Origin: an uncultured SAR86 cluster bacterium
Lineage (GTDB): Bacteria; Pseudomonadota; Gammaproteobacteria; Magnimaribacterales; D2472
Direction: 5' to 3'
Assembly: GCA_902622845.1 (NCBI GenBank)
Contig: CACNRI010000004.1
Span: 1 to 64,000 of the forward strand
Length of the DNA stretch: 64,000 nt
Shown here: piece by piece, positions 29,714 to 38,689 of the stretch
Layout of the letters: the number at the start of each line of letters is the position of its first letter
How positions within the stretch are numbered: the first letter of the stretch is position 1
Program-made: the position numbers and the translations under genes
Notes under the pieces: model-generated
What the model was told of the DNA's origin: nothing
Databases searched by the model: none
The model's input: the letters and a program-made list of their open reading frames with translations, nothing else

Positions 29714-31104
29714 ATCTTCCATTTCTTGATTAAACCCTTTGAAACCATAGAAACATCTCCTGCCCCTTGAGTTATTACAACATCATATTTATCTATATAT
29801 TGCTCAACCATATCATTTACATTTTCATGTTTTACGAGACTGCAAAAGTCTTTCCCATTTATTGTATTTAATTTTTGTGCCATATTTTTTGAAGAGACTC
29901 CCTTAATTTCTTTTTCGCTTGCAGAATAAATTGGCAATAAAAATACTTTATCAACTTTGCTTAATGTTGAAATGAAGTCCTTGAAAAGCATTTTTGTTCT
30001 TGAAAATCTATGAGGTTGAAAAATCATAAGAACTTTTTTTTTCTTAAAATGTCTTCTTATAGAAACTATTACTTGCTCTATTTCTCTAGGATGATGTCCA
30101 TAATCATCAATATGGGTAACTTGCTTGTTTTTAATTATCAGCTCAAATCTCTCTAGTCTCCTTTCGACACCAGAAAAAGATTTCAATGCAGCCCTGATTG
30201 TTTGAATACTAATTCCCTCCTCTATAGCAACTGCTATAGCAGCAACAGCATTATAAATATTATATTTCCCCTGAAGTGATAGCCTGAATTTATGTTTTTT
30301 ATTTGTGTCTTTTATATAAATTTTAAAATCAACGTAATCAAAGAAGTAATTGATTTCACTAATTGTAACGTTACTGTTTTTATTTAAACCAAATGTGATT
30401 ACCCGTCTTTTTATATTGTTTAATATATCTCTGGTATTTTTATCATCATAATTAGCAATGACATATCCAAAAAAAGGAATATTATCTGAAAAATCTAAAA
30501 AAGATTTCTTCAAATTGTTAATATTACCCTCATAAGCCTCAAGATGATCATCATCTATATTTGTTATAACAGCAGAATCAGGATAAAAACTTAAAAAAGA
30601 TTTATCACTCTCATCTGCCTCAAATATGAAAAAATCTCCGTCACCAAGACGCGAGTTACCATCTGAACTAAGTATTTTTCCTCCAATTACATAAGTTGGA
30701 CTTAATAAAGCTTGATTAAAGATATGAGCAATTAAGCTTGTTGTGGTTGTTTTTCCATGGCTGCCAGCAACTGCTATTCCTTGGTATCCTCTGGAAATAC
30801 CACTTAGCATTTCAGCCCTAGGAATAATTGGTATATTTTTCTTTTTTGCAGAGAATACCTCAATATTTGAAGAATCAATTGCGGAGGATAAAACAATTAA
30901 ATCTTTATTGTTTATGTTTTTGCTTTTGTGCGAGTAAGTTACGTCGACGCCTGACTTTGCTAACACATCCAAATCTTTTGTTTTGGAGATATCTGAACCC
31001 GAAATGTTATATCCTTTCTTGTGAAGAATTGTTGCAATTCCTATCATTCCAGACCCACCAATGCCTATAAAATGAATATTTCTAATTTTCTTAAATTGCT
31101 GCAT
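29710..31104 (-). CDS. murC: UDP-N-acetylmuramate-L-alanine ligase
   Basis: MurC adds the first amino acid (L-Ala) to UDP-MurNAc. The N-terminal dinucleotide-like fold is HFIGIGGSGMIGIATIL. The ATP-binding P-loop is AGSHGKTTTTSLIAHIF, followed by FEADESDKSFL and the C-terminal HHPREIEQVI. Length (464 residues) is normal. It overlaps murG by 14 nt and ddlB by 4 nt. Confidence 0.97.
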   Translation of the reverse strand: MQQFKKIRNIHFIGIGGSGMIGIATILHKKGYNISGSDISKTKDLDVLAKSGVDVTYSHKSKNINNKDLIVLSSAIDSSNIEVFSAKKKNIPIIPRAEMLSGISRGYQGIAVAGSHGKTTTTSLIAHIFNQALLSPTYVIGGKILSSDGNSRLGDGDFFIFEADESDKSFLSFYPDSAVITNIDDDHLEAYEGNINNLKKSFLDFSDNIPFFGYVIANYDDKNTRDILNNIKRRVITFGLNKNSNVTISEINYFFDYVDFKIYIKDTNKKHKFRLSLQGKYNIYNAVAAIAVAIEEGISIQTIRAALKSFSGVERRLERFELIIKNKQVTHIDDYGHHPREIEQVIVSIRRHFKKKKVLMIFQPHRFSRTKMLFKDFISTLSKVDKVFLLPIYSASEKEIKGVSSKNMAQKLNTINGKDFCSLVKHENVNDMVEQYIDKYDVVITQGAGDVSMVSKGLIKKWKI

Positions 31105-32134
31105 TATCTTTATGAATTTCAGCCAACATTAAAGAAGCTGCTTTTGAATGATCAATTGGCGGCTCTTTCTTTTCCCAATTCTGATAAATTTTTTCATGAA
31201 TTATTTTTCTAAGAAGATAAGAGAGACTATCTAGTGAGTCTTTTTCTTGAAAAATCTTACCTTGATTGTTTTCCTCATAAAATACTGCATTAAAGTATTG
31301 ATGATTATCAATTGATTCTGGAAGAGGAATCATGATCATCCCCCTCTTTTTTTGAGAAATATCACTAAGAGTTCCTGCCCCACATCTACAAATAGCAAAG
31401 TCGCACCACTCAATATATTCATCTAAATTATCTATAAATTCTAAAATTGATACATTAATTTCTTGATTGTAGTCTGAAACATTTTGAATCTTACCCAAAC
31501 CGCATTGATGGATTACATTTAATTTAATATTTAAAGTATTAAGGGCAATGGGTATATTTTTATTAATAAAATTCGCTCCTTGGCTCCCTCCAGTAACTAA
31601 AATATTTAAATTATCATTTTGATTGATATCTATAGCTTTTTTATTTTGTATATATGATGGATTTCCAACAAAAAAGTATTTTTTAGTTTTGCTGAGCGGG
31701 AATGCGGTGAACATCCTATTTGCGAAGAATGAAAGAAGTCTATTTGAAGATCCTACAACTGAGTTTTGCTCATGCAAATATAGTTTCCTTAAGCTGATGA
31801 TGCTAGCAAAACCTACTGGGACCGTTATAAATCCACCAAAACAAACCACTGAAGATATTTTTCTTGAAATAATAATCGCTATGACTTGAAAAAAAATTAG
31901 AGGTAACTTAATTAAAAAGATTAATTTTTGAGTAATGCTTTTTCCTCTGAAGCCATCCAATTCAAATTTTATAAAATCTATATTCTCATTTTGCTGAAAA
32001 ATCTTTTTTTCAAGATCGGTATTGGTGCCTAAGAATGTAATTTTATAATCATTTTTAAGAGCCTCCTTAGCAAAACCAAGTGCTGGAAAAATATGTCCGC
32101 CTGTTTTAGCAGCGCAAATGATTATATTTTTCAT
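31091..32134 (-). CDS. murG: UDP-GlcNAc:lipid I N-acetylglucosaminyltransferase MurG
   Basis: MurG converts lipid I to lipid II at the inner face of the membrane. The N-terminal loop reads AAKTGGHIFPALGFAKEA, a variant of the usual GGTGGHVFP with the second glycine pair kept. The donor-site motif VTGGSQGANFINKNIP and the C-terminal CRCGAGTLSDIS are also present. Length is 347 residues. It overlaps ftsW by 4 nt. Confidence 0.95.
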   Translation of the reverse strand: MKNIIICAAKTGGHIFPALGFAKEALKNDYKITFLGTNTDLEKKIFQQNENIDFIKFELDGFRGKSITQKLIFLIKLPLIFFQVIAIIISRKISSVVCFGGFITVPVGFASIISLRKLYLHEQNSVVGSSNRLLSFFANRMFTAFPLSKTKKYFFVGNPSYIQNKKAIDINQNDNLNILVTGGSQGANFINKNIPIALNTLNIKLNVIHQCGLGKIQNVSDYNQEINVSILEFIDNLDEYIEWCDFAICRCGAGTLSDISQKKRGMIMIPLPESIDNHQYFNAVFYEENNQGKIFQEKDSLDSLSYLLRKIIHEKIYQNWEKKEPPIDHSKAASLMLAEIHKDNAAI

Positions 32135-33237
32135 TTATAGAATTTATTTTCGTTATTAATTCTAACAACTATAGCTATTAGACTCATCATTACAAGCAAA
32201 CTTGTGCCTCCGTAACTAATGAACGGAAGGGTTAGTCCCTTTGTAGGAAGCAGCCCAATATTAACTCCTATATTTAAGATTACTTGAAGTGATATTAAAA
32301 ATCCTATTCCAAAACAAAGGTAACCCTGGAATGGTCTAATTTTATTAAATGATTCAAAGGAAACTTTGAAAATACTAATTAATAAGAATACATAAATCAA
32401 AATTAGGCATACACCTCCTATTATTCCAAGCTCCTCAACTAATATTGCAAAGATAAAATCTGTATGTGCCTCGGGTAAAAAAAGATTCTTTTGAATGCTA
32501 TTCCCCAACCCTAAGCCAAACCATCCTCCTTGACCTAAGCTTATTAAGGATTGAGCTAGCTGCCAACCGCTATCTTGAATATCCTCAAAAGGATCAATAA
32601 AACTTAATAATCTTATCAATCTGTATGGTTCTAAAAATATTGCAACTGCTCCTAGTATTAAAAAAAGCGTTACCAAAATTAAAAATTGGTAAAAAGAAAT
32701 GCCAGCGAAGAAGAGTAAAACCATCACGATCAAGCAAAGTACGGCCGTAGATCCATAATCTGGTTGAATTAATATTAGAGAAGCAAAAAGAGTTAAAACG
32801 AAAAGAGGTCTTAAAAAACCAGATGTTGATGATATTTCTTCAAGCCTTCTTACGCAATATCCAGAAATATAAATAAGCATACAGAACTTGGCAACTTCAG
32901 ATGGCTGGATATTGATTGGTCCAAACCTTATCCATCTCATGCTTCCGTTGACCTCAGTACCAACTCCTGGAAAGAATAATGCGACTAGCAAGATAAGAGA
33001 TAGTATCAATAATAACCAATCAAATTTTCTTAAAAAATCTGATGGAATAAGGAGAAAAAAACAAAAAATAATAAAGCCAATTGAAATAAAAATGGCTTGC
33101 CTTGAAGCAAAGAAAAAAGGATTATCATAAATTGATTCAGCCCTCACCATACTCGAGGATAGAACCATAATTTCTCCAAAGATTAGTAAGAGGACAAAAG
33201 TAAAAAGAATTTGAAAATTATTGCTTTTAAGTTCCAC
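32131..33237 (-). CDS. ftsW: Septal peptidoglycan polymerase FtsW
   Basis: FtsW is the SEDS-family glycosyltransferase that works with FtsI at the septum. The polytopic 368-residue protein has about ten membrane segments. Conserved stretches include RWIRFGPINIQPSEVAKFC, the large extracytoplasmic loop with GWQLAQSLISLGQGGWFGLGLGNS, PEAHTDFIFAILVEELG and LPFISYGGTSLLV. It overlaps murD by 11 nt and murG by 4 nt. Confidence 0.96.
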   Translation of the reverse strand: MELKSNNFQILFTFVLLLIFGEIMVLSSSMVRAESIYDNPFFFASRQAIFISIGFIIFCFFLLIPSDFLRKFDWLLLILSLILLVALFFPGVGTEVNGSMRWIRFGPINIQPSEVAKFCMLIYISGYCVRRLEEISSTSGFLRPLFVLTLFASLILIQPDYGSTAVLCLIVMVLLFFAGISFYQFLILVTLFLILGAVAIFLEPYRLIRLLSFIDPFEDIQDSGWQLAQSLISLGQGGWFGLGLGNSIQKNLFLPEAHTDFIFAILVEELGIIGGVCLILIYVFLLISIFKVSFESFNKIRPFQGYLCFGIGFLISLQVILNIGVNIGLLPTKGLTLPFISYGGTSLLVMMSLIAIVVRINNENKFYK

Positions 33238-34261
33238 TCTTTTCCTCTATAAGTTTATTGAATGCCTTTCCCCTTTCTTCAAAATTAATATAGTCATCGC
33301 CGCTTGGATATCCTGGGGAAAAAAGAATATTTTTAATATTAGCTTTTTCGATCTCTCTGACTGCTAAACTTAGATTTTCACATGCAACTTTATTCTCATG
33401 TTTTACACATGAGAAGATTTCATTTGCATGTTTGCCGCATATTACTACTAATGATGGATTCGAAATCTCAACTTCTTTATATCCTTCTTTTTTAGGATTG
33501 CCTATTAGGATCAAAGCAAAGTCATTAAATATCTTACTTGCTTCACATAAAGCAAATTTTAAGGAATGAGAGTTAGTCGATTTAGAATCATTGATAGTAT
33601 TTTGATTTATTTTTTGAAACCTAAATGGAAGATCTTTTAGTTCTTTCTTTGGGGGGATAGATCCAGTAACAAATTTATATATAGTCTCAATATCATCATT
33701 CTGGATACTTTTTTTAGCCTCCAATATTCTTTTTTTTGATCGAACATAGTCTTCAATATTTTCGTGATAATCAAGATGATCACTATCTATATTGAGAAGT
33801 ATCCCATAATCAAGATCAATATTTGAAACCTTATCTAATTGAAAACTAGAAAGTTCAATAATTGAATATTTTTTTCCATTATTCAAAACATCTAGGACTG
33901 GCTTTCCAATATTTCCAACTAAGTTTGTAGAGTATTTTTCCTCTAATAGTTGCATTAAATGATAGCAGGTGGTGCTTTTTTTATTTGTACCGGTTATTCC
34001 TATTTTTATAGAGTCATCTTCATCGAAAAAGATATCCATGTCAGTAATAACTGTTGAATATTTCTTTAAATTTATAAACTTCTCTTTAGGCACTGAGGGA
34101 CTTACGTAGATATTTTTATAAAAACCATCCTCAATCTTTGAAGTAATTTTTAATGAATCACTATGCAAAGTGTCATATATTTCAAACTCTTCACCTTTGA
34201 TGTCAAGATATCTTTGAAATGACTTTCCAGTTACACCGAAGCCATATATCAAAGATGGCAT
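33227..34261 (-). CDS. murD: UDP-MurNAc-L-Ala-D-Glu ligase MurD, shortened and divergent
   Basis: MurD adds D-glutamate to the peptidoglycan precursor. The position between mraY and ftsW and the C-terminal block INDSKSTNSHS, SPGYPSGDDYINFEERGKAFNKL identify it. It has 344 residues against about 440 in the family. The gap falls in the second half of the central ATPase domain, between YHENIEDYVRSKKRIL and the DLPFRFQ block, where the usual HN motif should be. The P-loop reads GTNKKSTT (residues 91-98) instead of GTNGKSTT. The frame is intact and overlaps both neighbours, so it is not an obvious pseudogene, but catalysis may differ. Confidence 0.85.
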   Translation of the reverse strand: MPSLIYGFGVTGKSFQRYLDIKGEEFEIYDTLHSDSLKITSKIEDGFYKNIYVSPSVPKEKFINLKKYSTVITDMDIFFDEDDSIKIGITGTNKKSTTCYHLMQLLEEKYSTNLVGNIGKPVLDVLNNGKKYSIIELSSFQLDKVSNIDLDYGILLNIDSDHLDYHENIEDYVRSKKRILEAKKSIQNDDIETIYKFVTGSIPPKKELKDLPFRFQKINQNTINDSKSTNSHSLKFALCEASKIFNDFALILIGNPKKEGYKEVEISNPSLVVICGKHANEIFSCVKHENKVACENLSLAVREIEKANIKNILFSPGYPSGDDYINFEERGKAFNKLIEEKSGT

Positions 34262-34264
34262 AGA

Positions 34265-35350
34265 TTATCTTAATTTGAGTGTTGCCAGGGCAACTAAAAT
34301 TAGAACAAGAGTGATAATCCAGAATCTGACAATAATTTTTGGCTCTGGCCACCCTTTTAGCTCAAAGTGATGATGGATTGGCGCCATTAAAAAAACTCTT
34401 TTTTGTCTTAACCTGTAAGAAGTGACTTGAATCATGACACTTAGGGTTTCAGCTATGAAAACTCCTGCCATAATTGCATAAACTATTTCATGTCTCAAAA
34501 TTACAGCAAGGACTCCAAGAATTGCGCCAAGAGTGAGAGAACCAACATCTCCCATAAAAACTTCTGCTGGATATGAGTTGTACCATAAGAAGCCAATTCC
34601 GGAACCTATAAGCGCTCCGCAAAAAACAATTAGCTCACCTGCAATTTGAAGATGAGGTATAAATAAATATTCTGCTATTAACTGGTTACCCATTGCATAT
34701 GCTATTAATCCTAAGCCACCACCAATTAAAATAGTTGGCAATATTGCTAACCCATCAAGGCCATCTGTTAGATTTACTGCATTTGATGAGCCAACAATTA
34801 CTAATGAGCCAAACAAAATAAATGAAAGCATGCTCATTTCAAAGATCCAGTCTTTGTTAAAAAGGAGTATTAATGATATTTCTGCTGAATCTTCGGCAGA
34901 GAAGTATAAAAAGCTTACTGCGATAATTGAAACTATGGTTTGAGATAATAGTTTAACCCTTCCAGATATGCCTTTTGAGTCCTTATATTTAATTTTAAAG
35001 AAGTCATCAAGAAAACCTATGATGGTGAAACCTAATGTAATAAAAAGGCAAACCCAAATATATCTATTACCTAAATCTGCCCACAATAAAGTAGATATTA
35101 GCAATGAGGAAATTATTAGTAATCCTCCCATGGTTGGGGTACCAGACTTTTGTTTGTGGGAATCTGGACCTCTCTCCACTCCATATTGTTTAAATTGCAT
35201 TCTTTGAAGCCAGCTTATTAGCTTAGGGCCCAAAAGTATTGTCAGCAATAACGCTGTTATTGTTCCTCCAATTGTTCTTACAGTAAGATATCTGAGAACA
35301 TCGAAGCCAGGATCAAAATCTACAAGAATGGTGCCTAAATATTCAAACAT
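34265..35350 (-). CDS. mraY: Phospho-N-acetylmuramoyl-pentapeptide-transferase MraY
   Basis: MraY makes lipid I by moving phospho-MurNAc-pentapeptide to undecaprenyl phosphate. The 361-residue membrane protein shows KSGTPTMGGLLI, GFLDDFFKIKYKDSKGISGR, NAVNLTDGLDGLAILPT, EVFMGDVGSLTLGA and the histidine-rich loop FLMAPIHHHFELKGWPE. These cover the metal-binding aspartates. It shares 1 nt with murF. Confidence 0.97.
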   Translation of the reverse strand: MFEYLGTILVDFDPGFDVLRYLTVRTIGGTITALLLTILLGPKLISWLQRMQFKQYGVERGPDSHKQKSGTPTMGGLLIISSLLISTLLWADLGNRYIWVCLFITLGFTIIGFLDDFFKIKYKDSKGISGRVKLLSQTIVSIIAVSFLYFSAEDSAEISLILLFNKDWIFEMSMLSFILFGSLVIVGSSNAVNLTDGLDGLAILPTILIGGGLGLIAYAMGNQLIAEYLFIPHLQIAGELIVFCGALIGSGIGFLWYNSYPAEVFMGDVGSLTLGAILGVLAVILRHEIVYAIMAGVFIAETLSVMIQVTSYRLRQKRVFLMAPIHHHFELKGWPEPKIIVRFWIITLVLILVALATLKLR

Positions 35351-36681
35351 TAAATAAACCTCTCCATTCTCATTCCTCTAGATCCTTTAATTAAAACAAT
35401 ATCATTCTTTTTGACAAAGTTAGCAATAAATTCCTTGAGTTGCTCTTCATTATAAAAATTATAAGATTTTTTTTGAAATCCGCTGGATGCAAATTTTGAA
35501 AGCTCTCCAAAAGTTATAAGAATATCAATCTTGGAATTTTTTGCATAAGAGCCTATATCAACATGAAGTTTTTTTCTAAACCTTCCTAACTCAAACATAT
35601 CTCCGAAAACAAAAATCTTTCTGCCTGAAAATTCTGATAGTACATCTATACTTCTCTTGACTGATTCGGGGTTTGCATTATAAGTATCATCAATCAGTGT
35701 GGATTTATTTCTCCAGGAAAGGATTCTTTGTCTTGAAATAGAACTTGATATATTTTTTAGAGATTTAAGCATTTTTGAGTTACTCTCACCTAAGATATTA
35801 AGACATGTATGACATACCAAAATATTTTGAACGTTATGCTTTCCTAGGAGTGATGAAGAAATAGAAATAGCTTTAGATTTTTTATCTCCACTACAGCTCT
35901 TGATGATATCAAAAGTCATTACTTTTTTATCTTTTGAGATTTTCTCATTCTTTGCAATAAATTTTTTAGGGACAGGGATTACATTGATGCCTTTTGCCAT
36001 ATTTTTCCATCTAAAAAGATAGTTCTTATCATTTGGGACTATCAAAGTTCCTCCTTTACGGATATTTTTTATAAGCTCAGACTTAACTTTGAAAACACCT
36101 TCAATATTTATAAGTTTTTCTAGATGCGAGTTTCCGATATTTGTGATTATTCCTATATCAGGCTTAACTATCTTTGATAAATATTTAATATCTCCTTTTT
36201 TTGCTGCGCCAGCTTCTAAAACCATATATTTACAATCCTTTTTTGACGACATAATGCTAATCGGAAGGCCAATTTCGTTATTAAAATTTTTAATTGTAGT
36301 CGAGCACTTGGGGAGTGATTTTGAGATGATATTTGTTGTTGATGTTTTTCCATTACTCCCAGTAATTAATATTTTTTTTCCTTTAAAATCAGATGCAATC
36401 TCCGATGATATTTTTGAAAGTGCTTTCCTAACACTAGGAACATAGATGGCATTATTTTTATTAATATAAGATTTATCAGAGCATAAAACTGCAGTTGCTC
36501 CAGATGAGAAAGCTTTTTCGATAAATTTATTTCCATTGAAATTTTCTCCCTTCAAAGCAATAAAAAGTGAGTCTTTTTTGATGGTTCTAGTATCAATTGA
36601 AATATTTTTGAATTTAATATTTTTTTTTGCCTTTAAACCAAGATACTTTCTAATGTCGTTTGTGCTTGAAATGAATTTCAT
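35350..36681 (-). CDS. murF: UDP-MurNAc-tripeptide D-alanyl-D-alanine ligase MurF
   Basis: MurF adds the D-Ala-D-Ala dipeptide made by Ddl. The P-loop is ITGSNGKTSTTNII; further motifs are TNIGNSHLEKL, LIDDTYNANPESVKRSIDVL and GDMFELGRF. I start at ATG 36681, which forms a TAATG junction with the upstream unknown gene; the ORF track adds nine basic residues. The resulting 443 residues fit the family. It follows an inserted gene instead of murE directly. Confidence 0.95.
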   Translation of the reverse strand: MKFISSTNDIRKYLGLKAKKNIKFKNISIDTRTIKKDSLFIALKGENFNGNKFIEKAFSSGATAVLCSDKSYINKNNAIYVPSVRKALSKISSEIASDFKGKKILITGSNGKTSTTNIISKSLPKCSTTIKNFNNEIGLPISIMSSKKDCKYMVLEAGAAKKGDIKYLSKIVKPDIGIITNIGNSHLEKLINIEGVFKVKSELIKNIRKGGTLIVPNDKNYLFRWKNMAKGINVIPVPKKFIAKNEKISKDKKVMTFDIIKSCSGDKKSKAISISSSLLGKHNVQNILVCHTCLNILGESNSKMLKSLKNISSSISRQRILSWRNKSTLIDDTYNANPESVKRSIDVLSEFSGRKIFVFGDMFELGRFRKKLHVDIGSYAKNSKIDILITFGELSKFASSGFQKKSYNFYNEEQLKEFIANFVKKNDIVLIKGSRGMRMERFI

Positions 36682-37268
36682 TAAAATTTTCTTTCTTTTT
36701 TTGTGCAATTTCCTTTTGCCAAGATTTCTAACTTAGGATTCTTATTTTTGCCACCATCTTTACTTTTTAGCCAGACATCTCCAAAAATTCTCCCTTTACC
36801 TGTATACCAGTTGATAGAGTTTGAGATTCCATAATACTCGACACTATAATTATCAAAAAGTGGATGATCTTCTCCCAAAGTCATTGATGATATTACCTCT
36901 ATGCCATTTTCACTTATCTTTTTACTCCAATTCGCTTTAGGATTTACCCAAATTGGTGAAGGATCAAATGTATAATTGAGTTTAATAAGGTTATCGCTTT
37001 CATCAATTTCCCAATACTGAACAACCTGCAAAGATTCTTTTTGCCAATCGTCTTTGTCAAAATTTGTTTTTGCTTTATTGATAAGAAAAATAGACTGTTG
37101 CGTCTGAGTTGCCAAGTTTTTAAAAAAGTCTAAGCCTTCCGATATTACTGTTTTGGAAAGATCTCTATAGGTTACAGAAAATGATCCATCAAGCTCACAG
37201 ATTATCTCTTTTTTTTCAGAGAAAGAGAATGTTGAAAAAACTAACATTATAAGGGTGATATATTTCAT
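36681..37268 (-). CDS. Unrecognised secreted protein inserted between murE and murF
   Basis: I do not recognise this 195-residue protein. It starts with a signal peptide (MKYITLIMLVFSTFSFSEKK), so it is probably periplasmic or an outer-membrane-associated protein. It has two cysteines in the mature part (EIICELDG near the start, GNCTKK near the end) that could pair, and several Trp/Tyr-rich beta-like stretches (VVQYWEIDE, SPIWVNPKANWSKK, INWYTGKGRIFGDVWLKSKDG). Both junctions are tight: a 4-nt overlap with murE and 1 nt with murF, so it is translated as part of the cluster. Codon use and composition look like those of its neighbours. An envelope-related role is an inference from location only. 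Confidence 0.8.
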   Translation of the reverse strand: MKYITLIMLVFSTFSFSEKKEIICELDGSFSVTYRDLSKTVISEGLDFFKNLATQTQQSIFLINKAKTNFDKDDWQKESLQVVQYWEIDESDNLIKLNYTFDPSPIWVNPKANWSKKISENGIEVISSMTLGEDHPLFDNYSVEYYGISNSINWYTGKGRIFGDVWLKSKDGGKNKNPKLEILAKGNCTKKERKF

Positions 37269-38689
37269 AATATTTCCTCCACAACCCTTTGATCGTTAAA
37301 TGGTATCTTAGTTCCTTTTATTTCTTGGAATTCTTCATGCCCTTTCCCGAGAATCAATAAAATTTCATCTTCTTTTAAGGCATCTATACCATTTTTTATT
37401 GCTTTTTTCCTATCTGGTTCAACAATTAAGTTACTATACTCCTGATCTTTTCTAGAATCATCCAAAATTGACTGGAAACTTTCATTTCTACAATTGTCAG
37501 AAGTAAAAATGACTTTTCGTGAATTAGTGCATGAAAATTTCATGATTTTTCCTCTTTCAGAACTATCTCGCTCTCCTCCACATCCATAAACAATAATTAA
37601 ATCATGATAGATATTTGAGACTGAATTAACTATAGCTCTGATGCCCCCGTAATTATGAGCATAGTCAATTAAAATATTTTTATTGTTTTTAGATATTATC
37701 CTTGCCCTGCCAGAAGGCAGATCTATTGAGTTAATAAGCTCCTTATCAAAAAAAATATTTTTTTCTATTTGATCAAGACATGCTATCGCAAAAACTAAAT
37801 TATAAATGTTATGTTTTTGAAAAAATCTTACTTTTAAATCGATACATCTATCATTTGACATTAATCTAAAATTACAGCCATTTTTATTAGTTTTATCTAT
37901 CGAAAAAAAGTAATCTGCTTGTTTATTGGAGCAACTCACTATGCATTTTTCATATCCTGCTAATTCTTTATCTATGAGTGAAGCAGAAGTTTCACAGTCC
38001 CCATTTAAGATTATCTTATTGTGAGAAGAGAAATTTAATATCTTCAGTTTTGAGTCAATATAATTTTGAATATTTTTGTGAAAATCTAGATGATCTTGCT
38101 CAATATTCAAAATTGCTCTAGTTTCAGCATCTATTCCTATAAGTCTATTCTGATCTAGGCCGTGAGAAGAAGCTTCAATACAAACAAATAGCTCATCTTC
38201 ATATTTTTCTCTAGATATAAATTCAAAAAGTTCAAAAAGATTTGGAGTTGTGTTTCTTGTTTCCTTAAATCTTGTTTTACTTTCAAGTCCTAAGGTCCCT
38301 GCTAGGACAGCATCTTTATTGGTTTTTAAGAGAATTTGATAAGAAAAAAATGCAGTCGAAGTCTTTCCATTTGTCCCTGTAAAAACAAGAAACTTTAAGT
38401 TTTTTTCACGAATATTATAAAAATTAAGACATATTTCTTTTTGTCTCTCAAATAAATCTTCTACAAAAAAGCAAGGTATCTCATGTTGTTTAAAATAATC
38501 TTTTTTATTATGCAAGACACAGCTGGCTCCATTAGCAATAGCTTCGTCAATATAATCAAGTCCGTGAGATCTTAAACCTTGAAGAGCTATGAAACATTGT
38601 CCTTTCTCTATTAATCCTGAAGAGCTTGTCAATCCAGATATAAATATGTCTTCATTAATATTTATGTCTAGATCTCGTAGAACTTTCAT
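37265..38689 (-). CDS. murE: UDP-MurNAc-tripeptide synthetase MurE
   Basis: MurE adds the third residue, normally meso-diaminopimelate in Gram-negatives. The P-loop is FTGTNGKTSTAFFSYQ, and the carbamylated-lysine region and ILIDYAHNYGGI are present. The DAP-recognition motif DNPR reads SDNCRNES here, keeping D, N and R. Length is 474 residues. It overlaps ftsI by 4 nt. Confidence 0.95.
   Translation of the reverse strand: MKVLRDLDININEDIFISGLTSSSGLIEKGQCFIALQGLRSHGLDYIDEAIANGASCVLHNKKDYFKQHEIPCFFVEDLFERQKEICLNFYNIREKNLKFLVFTGTNGKTSTAFFSYQILLKTNKDAVLAGTLGLESKTRFKETRNTTPNLFELFEFISREKYEDELFVCIEASSHGLDQNRLIGIDAETRAILNIEQDHLDFHKNIQNYIDSKLKILNFSSHNKIILNGDCETSASLIDKELAGYEKCIVSCSNKQADYFFSIDKTNKNGCNFRLMSNDRCIDLKVRFFQKHNIYNLVFAIACLDQIEKNIFFDKELINSIDLPSGRARIISKNNKNILIDYAHNYGGIRAIVNSVSNIYHDLIIVYGCGGERDSSERGKIMKFSCTNSRKVIFTSDNCRNESFQSILDDSRKDQEYSNLIVEPDRKKAIKNGIDALKEDEILLILGKGHEEFQEIKGTKIPFNDQRVVEEIL

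Noticed and set aside
33227-34261. murD as a pseudogene
   Set aside because: The frame is intact, overlaps its neighbours normally and keeps C-terminal domain motifs, so I report it as divergent rather than broken.
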